Assembly (NCBI GenBank): GCA_028228615.1
Contig: JAOJBS010000005.1
Location: 50,880-114,879, forward strand
DNA: 64,000 nucleotides
Reading direction: 5' to 3'
From: UBA4421 sp028228615
GTDB lineage: Bacteria > Pseudomonadota > Gammaproteobacteria > Pseudomonadales > Azotimanducaceae
In this document: positions 16,979 through 25,700 of the stretch, one piece after another
Numbering within the stretch: position 1 is the first letter of the stretch
Layout: every line of letters starts with the position of its first letter
Made by a program: the position numbers and the translations under genes
Notes under the pieces: model-generated
What the model saw: the letters and a program-made list of their open reading frames with translations, nothing else
Database searches by the model: none
Told to the model about the DNA's origin: nothing

Positions 16979-18367
16979 TTAGCGGCGACGCATGCCTGGC
17001 GGCATGCCACCGGGCATCTGCATTCCCGGCATCCCTTGCATGCCGCGCATCATTTTTTGCATGCCACCCTTGCGTGAGACTTTTTTCATCATCTTCTGCA
17101 TTTGCTTATGCTGTTTGAGCAATCTGTTTACATCAGCGATTTGCGTGCCACTACCCGCGGCGATACGCTGTTTACGCGAACCGTTGATGACATCTGGAAA
17201 GCGTTTTTCTTTTGGCGTCATAGAGTCAATGATGACGCCCATGCGCTTAAACTGATTATCGTTGATTTGGGATTGCGCGGCAGCCGGCAGTTGCGACATA
17301 CCAGGCATTTTGTCCAGCATGCTGCTGATGCCACCCATATTCGCCATTTGATCTAATTGATCGCGAAAGTCTTCTAGATCGAACTTTTGGCCCTGCTGCA
17401 TTTTTTTCGCGAAACGCTGGGCTTTGTCTTTATCTACCTTGCGTTCTGCTTCCTCAATCAGCGTGAGGACATCGCCCATACCCAATATTCGAGACGCTAG
17501 GCGGTCAGGGTAAAAGGCTTCTAAGGCATCGGTTTTCTCACCCACACCCATAAACTTAATCGGCTTGCCGGTAATGGCGCGTACGCTTAGCGCTGCCCCG
17601 CCTCTGGCATCACCATCGGTCTTGGCCAATACAACACCGGTTAACGGCAGAGCATCATTGAACGCTTTGGCCGTGTTCGCAGCATCTTGACCCGTCATAG
17701 CGTCTACTACAAACAGAGTCTCTATCGGCTTAATGGCCCCATGCAATGCGCGAATTTCATTCATCATGGCGTCATCTACCGCCAAACGTCCGGCGGTATC
17801 CACCAACAACACATCAGCCAGCTGAGCTTTTGCTTCAACGATGGCGCGATTAACAATGTCTAAAGGCTTTTCTTCGTTTGTTGAGGTTATGAATTGTGCG
17901 CCAACCTCGCCTGCCAGAGTTTCAAGCTGGGCGATCGCTGCAGGCCGATAGACGTCGGCACTGACCACGGCCACTTTTTTCTTTTCGCGCTCTTGTAAAA
18001 AACGCGCCAATTTTGCCACTGTGGTGGTTTTACCCGCACCCTGCAGTCCGGCCATCAAAATAACCGCTGGCGGCGTGGTGGCCAGATTTAGTGCGGTATT
18101 CGCCTCGCCCATCACCTGGACCAGCTCGGCATGGACTAACTTAATAAAGGCTTCGCCTGGGTTTAGCGCTGTGGCAACGGTTAAACCAATCGCCTTGATC
18201 TTAACTTGCTCGATAAAATCTTTAACAACGGGTAATGCTACGTCGGCTTCCAAAAGCGCCATGCGTACATCACGGAGGGCGCCAGAAATATTATCTTCGG
18301 TAAGGCGAGCCCTGCCCGTAATCTGCTTAAGACTTTGGGAAAGGCGATCAGAAAGGCTCTCAAACAT
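16979..18367 (-). CDS. ffh: Signal recognition particle protein Ffh
   Basis: Ffh binds 4.5S RNA and signal sequences and delivers ribosomes to FtsY. The N domain is followed by the G domain with GLQGAGKTTTVAKLA, DTAGR and TKTDGDARGG, then the methionine-rich M domain ending in MRGMQGMPGMQMPGGMPPG. The start at 18367 (MFESLSDRL) is the family start; the longer frame from 18526 is not needed. The product is 462 residues. It is divergent from ypjD, as in E. coli. Confidence 0.97.
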   Translation of the reverse strand: MFESLSDRLSQSLKQITGRARLTEDNISGALRDVRMALLEADVALPVVKDFIEQVKIKAIGLTVATALNPGEAFIKLVHAELVQVMGEANTALNLATTPPAVILMAGLQGAGKTTTVAKLARFLQEREKKKVAVVSADVYRPAAIAQLETLAGEVGAQFITSTNEEKPLDIVNRAIVEAKAQLADVLLVDTAGRLAVDDAMMNEIRALHGAIKPIETLFVVDAMTGQDAANTAKAFNDALPLTGVVLAKTDGDARGGAALSVRAITGKPIKFMGVGEKTDALEAFYPDRLASRILGMGDVLTLIEEAERKVDKDKAQRFAKKMQQGQKFDLEDFRDQLDQMANMGGISSMLDKMPGMSQLPAAAQSQINDNQFKRMGVIIDSMTPKEKRFPDVINGSRKQRIAAGSGTQIADVNRLLKQHKQMQKMMKKVSRKGGMQKMMRGMQGMPGMQMPGGMPPGMRRR

Positions 18368-18735
18368 AACTTTGCTATAGGTCCAATAAAACGTGGCGAA
18401 TATTATAGCGCGATGTGCCGGCGATGGCGTTAACAACATACACTGTTTGGGCAGGTATTTATTAGGGGCGCCGCGAAAACTGGCGCAAAAACCGTCTAGG
18501 GCGGTTTTGAAAGTTATTTCCTGCAATGCGCCGCGCTCACTAGGAGAACCTCTCCAATACGACCTTTCTAAGCGGGCCTTCCCAAGCAGACCGCCCTACC
18601 CGGATTTCTCTAAGAAAACGAAAGCACTCTTAGCCCTTCACCACAGCAAAGGGTTATGCCAAACTTCCCCTCCAATTAGCCACCGTAAAGCATTATTAAC
18701 ATCGCGACTGAAACCGTGATCACTCAGGTTTGCAA
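18368..18735. promoter_or_regulatory. Divergent ffh/ypjD intergenic region with ffh -10 box
   Basis: No supported gene lies in these 368 bp. On the minus strand a perfect TATAAT (18412-18417) lies 45 bp before ffh and is the likely -10 box; the -35 is weak. Nothing clear is visible for ypjD on the plus strand. Confidence 0.45.
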
Positions 18736-19593
18736 ATGTACAATCTGACCTTATTCGCATCCCTAACCGCGATCTTTCTTTACGCTATGGGATTCGTCAC
18801 CCTCTGGCGCTCTGCAAAATCCAACACCGATTCGGACCAAGTAGACTTGGCAGAACCCATGAACGCCCCAACCACCGTAGCCTCGGCATCCTCAAATACC
18901 ACAATGCTGCCTTGGGTCACTTTGGCAGCCTTGGCGTGTCACGGCTTTGCCTGCGTCAATGCACTGATTGGGGAAGACGGCCTCTCGCTGAGCCTTATCG
19001 GTGTCAGCAATTTGGTCGCTGTCGTCATGGTGTTAGTGGTCGCCGTGAGCAGTACCAAACTACCGGTAAACAACATTTTCCTTTTGCTCTTCCCCATCAG
19101 CATTTTTAACCTGCTGTGCCTTAACCTCATAGGCCCGGGAAATATCGCGCCCCTTGAGCTGAGCACCGCTCAAGTTGCTCACATATTGATCTCTATATCT
19201 GCTTACACCGCGCTGATGACCGCTGCGCTGCAGTCAATATTATTGGCGCTGCAAGAAAGCCGCCTTAAGCAACCAAGCAAAGGTTTTTATGGACTACTGC
19301 CCGCGCTAGAGACCATGGAGCACTTGCTGCTGTCTATGCTGTGGATTGGTCTCGCGCTATTGAGTTTGTCGATTGTTACTGGACTGATTTTTCTTGAAGA
19401 CATGTTCAACCAGCGGCTCACCCACCACACTATTTTGACCAGCCTTTCGTGGTTGGTGTATGCAGGCTTTCTAGTCGGCCATCACATATTCGGTTGGCGC
19501 GGCGTTACCGCTGTGCGCTGGAATTTGGCCGCATTCGCCCTACTCGTACTCGGCTACTTCGGTAGTAAATTTGTTTTGGAATACCTTCTATAA
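18736..19593 (+). CDS. ypjD: YpjD-like inner-membrane protein of the CcsA/CcmC cytochrome c assembly family
   Basis: The 285-residue protein is almost entirely hydrophobic, with about eight membrane segments, and ends with the family pattern LTHHTILTSLSWLVYAGFLVGHHIFGWRG, where His residues align with those of heme-handling CcsA/CcmC proteins. Function is not established; the family name reflects homology to cytochrome c assembly proteins. The position between ffh and a CorC-type gene is the same as in E. coli (ffh-ypjD-corE). The ATG at 18736 is used; a TTG lies two codons earlier. It is followed after 2 bp by the CBS-domain gene. Confidence 0.85.
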   Translation: MYNLTLFASLTAIFLYAMGFVTLWRSAKSNTDSDQVDLAEPMNAPTTVASASSNTTMLPWVTLAALACHGFACVNALIGEDGLSLSLIGVSNLVAVVMVLVVAVSSTKLPVNNIFLLLFPISIFNLLCLNLIGPGNIAPLELSTAQVAHILISISAYTALMTAALQSILLALQESRLKQPSKGFYGLLPALETMEHLLLSMLWIGLALLSLSIVTGLIFLEDMFNQRLTHHTILTSLSWLVYAGFLVGHHIFGWRGVTAVRWNLAAFALLVLGYFGSKFVLEYLL

Positions 19594-19595
19594 CT

Positions 19596-20864
19596 ATGGA
19601 TATGAATAACGTCCCTATTGGTTACTTATTTTTAAGTATCGGTATTTTGATCATGCTTTCGGCCTACTTTTCAGGCACCGAAACCGCCATGATGGCGCTG
19701 AATAAATATCGACTTAAGCATTTGGTTAAAAGTAAGCATCGCGGCGCGAGAAAAGCCAGCCGCATGCTAGACCGCCAAGACCGCCTACTTGGCGTGATTC
19801 TAGTCGGCAACAACCTCGTCAATTTCTCCGCGGCAACCGTGGCAACAATTATTGGCTTCAACCTATTTGGTGACACAGGTGTTTTGTTAGCGCCGTGGGT
19901 TTTAACCCTCGTTTTTCTGATCTTTGCAGAAGTAGCGCCCAAGACTCTGGCTGCAGAAAAACCAGAAAGTTGGGCATTTAAAGCTGTCTATATATTGGAA
20001 CCTTTACAGCGCTTATTCCACCCCGCAGTCGTTTTTGTTAATGCTTTCAGCAACGCTTTAGTGCGCCCTTTTCTCAACAAAGCGGACGACCAAGACGACC
20101 AATTAACCAAGGACGAGTTAAAAACTGTGGTCAGCGAAGGCGGCCAATCGGTGGGTGAGCGACAAACCATGTTAGGCCGCATACTTGACCTTGAATCTGT
20201 CACCGTTAACGACATTATGGTGCCACGTAGTGAAATTGTGGCAATTGATATTGACGACGATATTGGGGAAATAATCACCATTGCGGCGGCCAGCCAACAT
20301 ACTTTGTTGCCGATCTATAAAGACAATTTCGGTAATATCCTCGGCATTTTGCACTTGCGAAGGCTAGCGCGTTTGGTTCAGGTAGAAGAGTTCACTAAAG
20401 CTGACCTTTTGCAGCTGGCCAGGGAACCCTACTTCGTTCCAGAAGCAACGCCATTGCATACTCAGCTTTTAAATTTTCAAAAAGAGAAACAAAGGTTTGC
20501 GTTGGTTGTGGATGAATACGGAGATATTCAAGGCATTGTCACTTTAGAAGACATACTTGAAGAAATTGTTGGGGAATTCACCAGTGACTTCGCCGCGCAC
20601 AACCCCGAAATATCTCCACAGGACGACGGCAGCTATCTAATTGACGGAATGGCGGTATTACGTGACATAAACCGAGCACTGCGTTGGGATTTGCCGATAG
20701 ACGGCCCAAAGACACTCAACGGTTTTGTTTTAGAGCACCTAGAAACTTTGCCGGAAGCAAATTTGTGCTTACAGGTAAATGAGTATCAAATTGAAACCGT
20801 GCAGATCAAAGACAATATGATCAAGGCGTTGAAGATTCGTCAAATGCCGGTAGAACAAACCTAA
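19596..20864 (+). CDS. CNNM/CorC-type membrane protein (DUF21, CBS pair, CorC_HlyC)
   Basis: The order is an N-terminal DUF21 membrane domain with three to four hydrophobic segments (about 1-150), two CBS domains (about 205-325; VNDIMVPRSEIVAIDIDDD and FALVVDEYGDIQGIVTLEDILEEIVGEF) and a C-terminal CorC_HlyC transporter-associated domain. This is the YfjD/CorE type linked to magnesium or cobalt efflux; substrate is not shown by sequence. The 422-residue length is standard. It is co-transcribed with ypjD. Confidence 0.88.
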   Translation: MDMNNVPIGYLFLSIGILIMLSAYFSGTETAMMALNKYRLKHLVKSKHRGARKASRMLDRQDRLLGVILVGNNLVNFSAATVATIIGFNLFGDTGVLLAPWVLTLVFLIFAEVAPKTLAAEKPESWAFKAVYILEPLQRLFHPAVVFVNAFSNALVRPFLNKADDQDDQLTKDELKTVVSEGGQSVGERQTMLGRILDLESVTVNDIMVPRSEIVAIDIDDDIGEIITIAAASQHTLLPIYKDNFGNILGILHLRRLARLVQVEEFTKADLLQLAREPYFVPEATPLHTQLLNFQKEKQRFALVVDEYGDIQGIVTLEDILEEIVGEFTSDFAAHNPEISPQDDGSYLIDGMAVLRDINRALRWDLPIDGPKTLNGFVLEHLETLPEANLCLQVNEYQIETVQIKDNMIKALKIRQMPVEQT

Positions 20865-20921
20865 TCCGTGAACTACTCGCGTTTATGGTTAAGCAGATCC
20901 CCAGCAGCACAAATCTAAAGC

Positions 20922-20950
20922 AAAAAAAAACGGAGCCATAAAGACTCCGT
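20922..20950 (-). terminator. Intrinsic terminator of leuA
   Basis: On the minus strand ACGGAG and CTCCGT pair around a nine-base loop and are followed by a run of nine T. It lies 36 bp after the leuA stop. Confidence 0.85.
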
Positions 20951-20985
20951 CTGATACTTAGCTTGCGGCCAAGCCTTGGACTGGC

Positions 20986-22677
20986 CTAGTCCTTGGACCA
21001 ACGTCTATTTATTGCGGAAATTATTGCATTCAAGCCAGCAGTAACCGTATTGCGACTAAGGCCTATGCCATAACTTCGACCCTGACCGTCTGGATCTTCC
21101 ACTGCTAGTACACAAATTGCCTGCGCGTCGCTACCACCTTCAACGGCTGTTTCTTGGTAACCGACAACAACCAATGGTTCGTTCAGCGTTTCCACCATCG
21201 CGTTTACAAACGCTTCGATGGGTCCTGAACCTTGTCCATCAATAGTGACAATACTGTCAGAAACTTCAATTCGAGCGACACAGCGTTGATCATCATCCCG
21301 ACCCGGCAACAAGTCATAGTCAATCAACTTATACGGAGCTTGGTCCACCACGTAGGTAGAGAGTAGCGACTCATAAATTTCGTCTGGCTTAATCTCACGA
21401 TCAAGATTTTCGGTCATGCCTTGAACAACACCACTGAACTCAACCAGCAATTCTCTGGACAATGTAACGCCGTACACTTCCTCTAACAGAAACCCCACGC
21501 CACCCTTGCCAGATTGGCTGTTAACGCGAACCGTTTCTTTGTAAGAACTGCCCACATCCTCTGGGTCGATTGGCAAATAAGGCACTTCCCAACTGCTACG
21601 GTCAACCTTAGAGATACCTTTTTTAATAGCGTCTTGGTGGGAACCGGAGAACGCAGTGAATACCAAGTCACCGGCATAGGGGTGTCTTTCAGGTACAGCC
21701 AACTTATTTACGGCTTCTGCCGTTTCGCGAATTTTTGGCATTGCACGAAAATCTAGAGTTGGGTCTACCCCTTGGCTGAACATATTCATTGCCATGGTAA
21801 TCAGGTCACAGTTACCCGTGCGTTCACCATTACCAAACAACGTACCTTCCACCCGCTCAGCACCCGCCATAAGGCCGAGTTCAGTGGCTGCAATACCAGT
21901 GCCTCTGTCATTGTGGGTATGCAAACTGATGACCGCACTGTCGCGACGTGGGAAGTTACGACAAAACCACTCAATCTGATCCGCGTAGATATTAGGTGTC
22001 GCCATTTCCACCGTACTTGGCAGATTAATGATCATCGGTTCTTCAGGTGTTGCGCCCCAAGTATCGGCAACTGCCGTGCAGATGTCGGAGGCAAAATCTA
22101 ATTCAGTACCGGTAAAACTTTCTGGGGAATATTCGAATATCACATTCGAGTCAAAATCCTTCAACCCTTCCCGAACCATCTCAGTACCCTGCACAGCAAG
22201 GTCTATGATGCCCTGACGATCCATGCCGAAGACAACTCGCCTCTGTAGCTCTGATGTGGAGTTATAAAGGTGGAAAATGACACTCGGCGCACCCTCAAGC
22301 GCCTCAACGGACTTCTTAATTAATTCTTCACGCGCCTGACAAAGGATTTGGATACTCACACCTTCAGGAATTCTGTCTTCGTCAATAATCCGGCGAATAA
22401 AGTCAAAGTCTGGTTGTGAAGCTGCGGGAAAGCCCACCTCTATTTCCGCGAAGCCGATTTCTAAGAGCATGTCCCAAAGGCGCAACTTTTCATCTACGTT
22501 CATTGGATCTATTAGAGCTTGATTACCGTCTCTGAGATCCACACTGCACCAACGAGGTGCTTGCTGAATGATTTTGCTCGGCCATTGACGATCAGGTAAA
22601 TCGATCGGCTTAAAAGCTGAGTATTTGCTAAATGGCATAACGCCTGCGGCGCGTCCGCTTTGAGGTTGATGACTCAT
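20986..22677 (-). CDS. leuA: 2-isopropylmalate synthase (long, LeuA type)
   Basis: LeuA condenses acetyl-CoA and 2-oxoisovalerate, the first committed step of leucine synthesis. The 563 residues match the long form common in Pseudomonas and relatives. Visible motifs are VDLRDGNQALIDPM with the metal-binding Asp, the HTHNDRGTGIAATELGLMAG segment and GTLFGNGERTGNCDL, and a C-terminal allosteric domain (about 440-560). A leucine-rich small ORF with its own promoter precedes it, suggesting control by leucine supply. A strong terminator follows. Confidence 0.95.
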   Translation of the reverse strand: MSHQPQSGRAAGVMPFSKYSAFKPIDLPDRQWPSKIIQQAPRWCSVDLRDGNQALIDPMNVDEKLRLWDMLLEIGFAEIEVGFPAASQPDFDFIRRIIDEDRIPEGVSIQILCQAREELIKKSVEALEGAPSVIFHLYNSTSELQRRVVFGMDRQGIIDLAVQGTEMVREGLKDFDSNVIFEYSPESFTGTELDFASDICTAVADTWGATPEEPMIINLPSTVEMATPNIYADQIEWFCRNFPRRDSAVISLHTHNDRGTGIAATELGLMAGAERVEGTLFGNGERTGNCDLITMAMNMFSQGVDPTLDFRAMPKIRETAEAVNKLAVPERHPYAGDLVFTAFSGSHQDAIKKGISKVDRSSWEVPYLPIDPEDVGSSYKETVRVNSQSGKGGVGFLLEEVYGVTLSRELLVEFSGVVQGMTENLDREIKPDEIYESLLSTYVVDQAPYKLIDYDLLPGRDDDQRCVARIEVSDSIVTIDGQGSGPIEAFVNAMVETLNEPLVVVGYQETAVEGGSDAQAICVLAVEDPDGQGRSYGIGLSRNTVTAGLNAIISAINRRWSKD

Positions 22678-22847
22678 GATTTTGTCCTAAGAACTCGTTC
22701 CATTTTCTTTCGACTTTTACACTTTTACCGACCATCAGCTCGGGCAAGTGAATCTTACGCTGTAAAAGCCTAAGTATATTACCCAACAACGGCCTCGCTG
22801 TCGGATTTGATGAGATTTTTTTTGGGGTGGGACTTTAGCCCTGGGGT

Positions 22848-23012
22848 TTAGAATTTTTGCCGCGTAACCGGCAGCAGTTCCAAAACATTTAGGAGGAGGC
22901 TAGACAGAAGATTGCCAAGCAACAAATTGCAGGCAGCGACAAACGACACAGAGGCGCGGGGGCTTTTTGAGTTAGACATTTTGTTAATTGTGTCTAGCAA
23001 GTGGTTTGTCAT
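22848..23012 (-). CDS. Candidate leucine-rich leader peptide upstream of leuA
   Basis: A 54-codon ORF starts at the ATG at 23012 and ends 170 bp before leuA on the same strand. Eleven of the 18 residues from 30 to 47 are leucine, using TTG, CTT, CTG, CTC and CTA codons, in a frame that is otherwise unremarkable (start MTNHLLDTINKMSNS). A second ATG at 22979 would give 43 residues. Such leucine runs ahead of leuA are the hallmark of ribosome-sensing leader peptides. A good promoter ends about at the first ATG, so the message may be nearly leaderless. No intrinsic terminator with a U-tract was found between it and leuA, which weakens a classical attenuation model. Confidence 0.4.
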   Translation of the reverse strand: MTNHLLDTINKMSNSKSPRASVSFVAACNLLLGNLLSSLLLNVLELLPVTRQKF

Positions 23013-23018
23013 TTGCGG

Positions 23019-23046
23019 ACTATAAATCGAATCACAAATTTTGCAA
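23019..23046 (-). promoter_or_regulatory. Probable promoter of the leuA leader
   Basis: The minus strand reads TTGCAA (23041-23046) and TATAGT (23019-23024) with a 16-bp spacer, close to sigma-70 consensus. Transcription would begin around 23012, at the ATG of the leucine-rich ORF. Confidence 0.55.
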
Positions 23047-23149
23047 GCCTCTAACCACCCTGTTCGCCAACATCGTCCCCAAAAGGCTGACCCTACAGGC
23101 AACCCTATAAAAGCATCTAACGGGCGGCTAATGCCCCGGTTAAAAACAG

Positions 23150-24349
23150 CTAAAGAACGATCTCCACAGCATTAGCCACCGCAAAAGCCTTTTTTCGCGC
23201 CTGGTCAACACTCTCACCCAGCGCCAAACCAACCCCCATGCGCCGTTCGCCCTCTACCTCAGGCTTACCAAACAATCGCAGTTGAGTATCCTCTTGCGAC
23301 AACGCTTGATGCAGATTGCCAAAAGACACCTGACTTGAGGCACCCTCTACAATAATCACCGCTGAAGCCGCGGGGCCGTGATTCTTAATGGATGGAATAG
23401 GCAGGCCTAATATAGCTCGGGCATGCAGCGCAAACTCACTCAAATCCTGACTAATGAGCGTGACTAAACCAGTATCGTGGGGTCTGGGACTGACTTCAGA
23501 AAAATATACCAAGTCATCTTTGACAAAGAATTCAACACCAAACAGCCCCAAACCGCCTAAAGCACCTGTGACTTTCTGAGCAATTTCTTGACTCTCAAGT
23601 AACGCTTTAGAACTCATGGGCTGTGGTTGCCACGACTCTTTATAGTCCCCGCCCTCTTGGCGGTGACCAATTGGCTGACAAAAACTGGTGCCATCTCTGT
23701 GCCGAACGGTGAGTAGGGTTATCTCGTAATCGAAATCAACGAACCCTTCAATAATGACCTTACCGCCCGTGCCCCGCGCACCTTCCTTGGCATAGGTCCA
23801 GGCACTTTGAACATCGTCTTGACCGCGCAAAGTACTTTGCCCCTTGCCAGAACTGGACATGACAGGCTTAACCACACAGGGGAAACCAATCTCTGCAACC
23901 GCCTTAAGATAATCGGCCTTGCTGTCGGCAAACTTATACGGAGAAGTCCTAACGCCCAACTCTTCGGCGGCAAGGCAACGAATGCCCTCCCGGTCCATAG
24001 TCAACTTAGTCGCCTTGGCTGTTGGAATAACATTTAGCCCTTGGGCTTCAAGTTCGACCAACGTGGCGGTAGCAATAGCTTCTATCTCAGGCACCACCAA
24101 ATCTGGTTTTTCTAACTCAATAACGCCGCGCAAAGCATCGCCATCGAGCATGTCAATGACATGACTTCGGTGCGCCACCTGCATAGCCGGCGCATTGGCA
24201 TAGCGGTCAACTGCAATGACTTCTACACCATATCGCTGTAGCTCAATCACGACTTCCTTACCCAGCTCACCGCTGCCCAGCATCATGACCTTAGTCGCTG
24301 AAGAGGATAACGGCGTGCCTATGGAGATTGCTTCAGAATATTCAGTCAT
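23150..24349 (-). CDS. purT: Formate-dependent phosphoribosylglycinamide formyltransferase
   Basis: PurT converts GAR to formyl-GAR with formate and ATP, the folate-independent route in purine synthesis. The 399-residue ATP-grasp protein shows VMMLGSGELGKEVVIELQ at the start, the CVVKPVMSSSGKGQS ATP-binding segment and EVSPRPHDTG near the active site. Its ATG overlaps the stop codon of the upstream carbonic anhydrase gene by one base, so the two are translationally coupled. purL lies 1.3 kb further on. Confidence 0.95.
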   Translation of the reverse strand: MTEYSEAISIGTPLSSSATKVMMLGSGELGKEVVIELQRYGVEVIAVDRYANAPAMQVAHRSHVIDMLDGDALRGVIELEKPDLVVPEIEAIATATLVELEAQGLNVIPTAKATKLTMDREGIRCLAAEELGVRTSPYKFADSKADYLKAVAEIGFPCVVKPVMSSSGKGQSTLRGQDDVQSAWTYAKEGARGTGGKVIIEGFVDFDYEITLLTVRHRDGTSFCQPIGHRQEGGDYKESWQPQPMSSKALLESQEIAQKVTGALGGLGLFGVEFFVKDDLVYFSEVSPRPHDTGLVTLISQDLSEFALHARAILGLPIPSIKNHGPAASAVIIVEGASSQVSFGNLHQALSQEDTQLRLFGKPEVEGERRMGVGLALGESVDQARKKAFAVANAVEIVL

Positions 24350-24894
24350 TAGGCTTCTCTATTGGCTAGCGCTTGTGGCTGAACTTTTAGCGTCTCGCGA
24401 AAGCGACGTGCGTTTTCTACGTAATGAGCCGCGCCCATTCGAACGCCAGCGGCTTGTTCATCGGTCAAGGTTTTCACAACTTTGCCCGGAGAGCCCATAA
24501 CCATTGAGTTATCGGGAATTTCTTTGCCCTCGGTGATTAACGCGTTGGCGCCAATAATGCAGTTTTTGCCAATCTTCGCGCCGTTTAACACAACCGCATT
24601 GATACCGATTAACGAACCCTCGCCAATGTCACAGCCATGCAACATGACTTTATGGCCAATGGTCACGTGAGCGCCAATATTCAGTGGATACCCTGGGTCT
24701 GTATGCAGCACAGAACCGTCCTGAATATTCGCGCCCTCGCCAACAGTGATGAGGTCGTTATCCCCGCGCAAAACCGCGTTAAACCAAACACTGGCGTCTT
24801 GCTTAAGCAACACATTACCCAGCACCACAGCATTATCAGCTACCCAATAATCACCTTCTGCACGCACCTCAAGATCACCTAATTGATATAACAC
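24349..24894 (-). CDS. Gamma-type carbonic anhydrase family protein (left-handed beta-helix)
   Basis: The 181 residues form hexapeptide repeats (for example GANIQDGSVLH, IGAHVTIGHKVMLHGC, IGINAVVLNGAKIG) typical of the YrdA/PaaY/CaiE group. His residues in the two GH and LHG positions match the zinc ligands of gamma-carbonic anhydrases. Activity is unproven for many members, so the exact reaction is uncertain. It overlaps purT by one base. Confidence 0.87.
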   Translation of the reverse strand: MLYQLGDLEVRAEGDYWVADNAVVLGNVLLKQDASVWFNAVLRGDNDLITVGEGANIQDGSVLHTDPGYPLNIGAHVTIGHKVMLHGCDIGEGSLIGINAVVLNGAKIGKNCIIGANALITEGKEIPDNSMVMGSPGKVVKTLTDEQAAGVRMGAAHYVENARRFRETLKVQPQALANREA

Positions 24895-25096
24895 CCTTGC
24901 ACCCCTAAGTTAAAAACAACGCTCATGTTAATGAAGGTGACGCCAATACTCCATTTGAAGTGGATGTTTTATCCCGGCGTGCTCCCGTGGGTGCAGATCA
25001 ATAACCTTGCCCCCGCCGCAAAAAAAAGAAAAAAGAATTAAGAAATGTTTTCACCATTACCTGCCGGAATGAGCCGAGCATGGGTATACTGCTTTG

Positions 25097-25639
25097 ATGA
25101 AATTTTGCAGCCTATGCGGCGAAGCCGCTGAACAAATAGTCCCCGAAGGCGATACCCGCCCTCGCTCAGTTTGCACCGTGTGCAAAACCATCCACTACGT
25201 AAACCCCAGGGTTATCGCAGGCACCTTGCCGGTCTGGAAAGATCAGGTACTTTTGTGTAAGCGTGCCATTGAACCCAGAAAAGGTTACTGGACTCTGCCC
25301 GCAGGGTTTCTTGAAAACGGTGAGACCGTTGAAGTAGGCGCGGCTCGCGAGACCTTGGAAGAGGCGAATGCGCGGCTAGAAAACTCGCAGCTTTATACGA
25401 TATTCAGTTTGCCGCACATCTCTCAGGTGTATATGTTTTTTCGCGCTGACTTAGCAGATTTAGATTTCAGTAGTGGCAGCGAATCTTTAGAAGTGGCGTT
25501 GTTCAGCGAGGCGGACATCCCCTGGGATGAACTGGCTTTTCCGGTGATTAATAAGACCTTAGAATGCTATTTCGCAGATCGCCAGAACGATACATACCCG
25601 ACCCATTACGAAGACATTTCGTTTCGGCGGCGTAGCTGA
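25097..25639 (+). CDS. NUDIX hydrolase with N-terminal zinc ribbon
   Basis: An N-terminal zinc ribbon (CSLC near residues 4-7 and CTVC near 26-29) is followed by a full Nudix box (GFLENGETVEVGAARETLEE near 72-91) with the GX5EX7REX2EE pattern. Such proteins hydrolyse nucleoside diphosphates linked to another group, often ADP-ribose or NADH-like molecules; the substrate is not certain. The ATG at 25097 follows a TATACT box (25085-25090) by only six bases, so the message may be leaderless. It is convergent with purL. Confidence 0.88.
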   Translation: MKFCSLCGEAAEQIVPEGDTRPRSVCTVCKTIHYVNPRVIAGTLPVWKDQVLLCKRAIEPRKGYWTLPAGFLENGETVEVGAARETLEEANARLENSQLYTIFSLPHISQVYMFFRADLADLDFSSGSESLEVALFSEADIPWDELAFPVINKTLECYFADRQNDTYPTHYEDISFRRRS

Positions 25640-25700
25640 TAAGCAGGTTCCTGCTCCTAGCCCAAACATCAGCCAAAACTTTGGTAAGGAAAGACTCTTT

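Larger units (their letters stand above)
22678..23149. promoter_or_regulatory. Regulatory region between purT and leuA
   Basis: These 472 bp hold the candidate leader peptide and promoter described separately. After the small ORF, a short GC-rich hairpin (GGGCTAAAGTCCC) is followed on the transcript by A residues, not U. A TATACT-like hexamer about 100 bp before leuA could be a second -10 box, without a clear -35. Confidence 0.5.

Noticed and set aside
18393..18719. Plus-strand ORF of 108 codons between ffh and ypjD
   Set aside because: No family resemblance, no ribosome-binding site, and it covers the ffh promoter region.
22848..23102. Longer 84-codon version of the leuA-upstream ORF
   Set aside because: The first 30 codons lie upstream of the predicted promoter -10 box, so the protein as a whole is unlikely; only the leucine-rich part is kept as a leader candidate.
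25019..25045. A-rich tract as a minus-strand terminator for a gene upstream
   Set aside because: No stem precedes the T-run on the minus strand, and the neighbouring genes do not end here.
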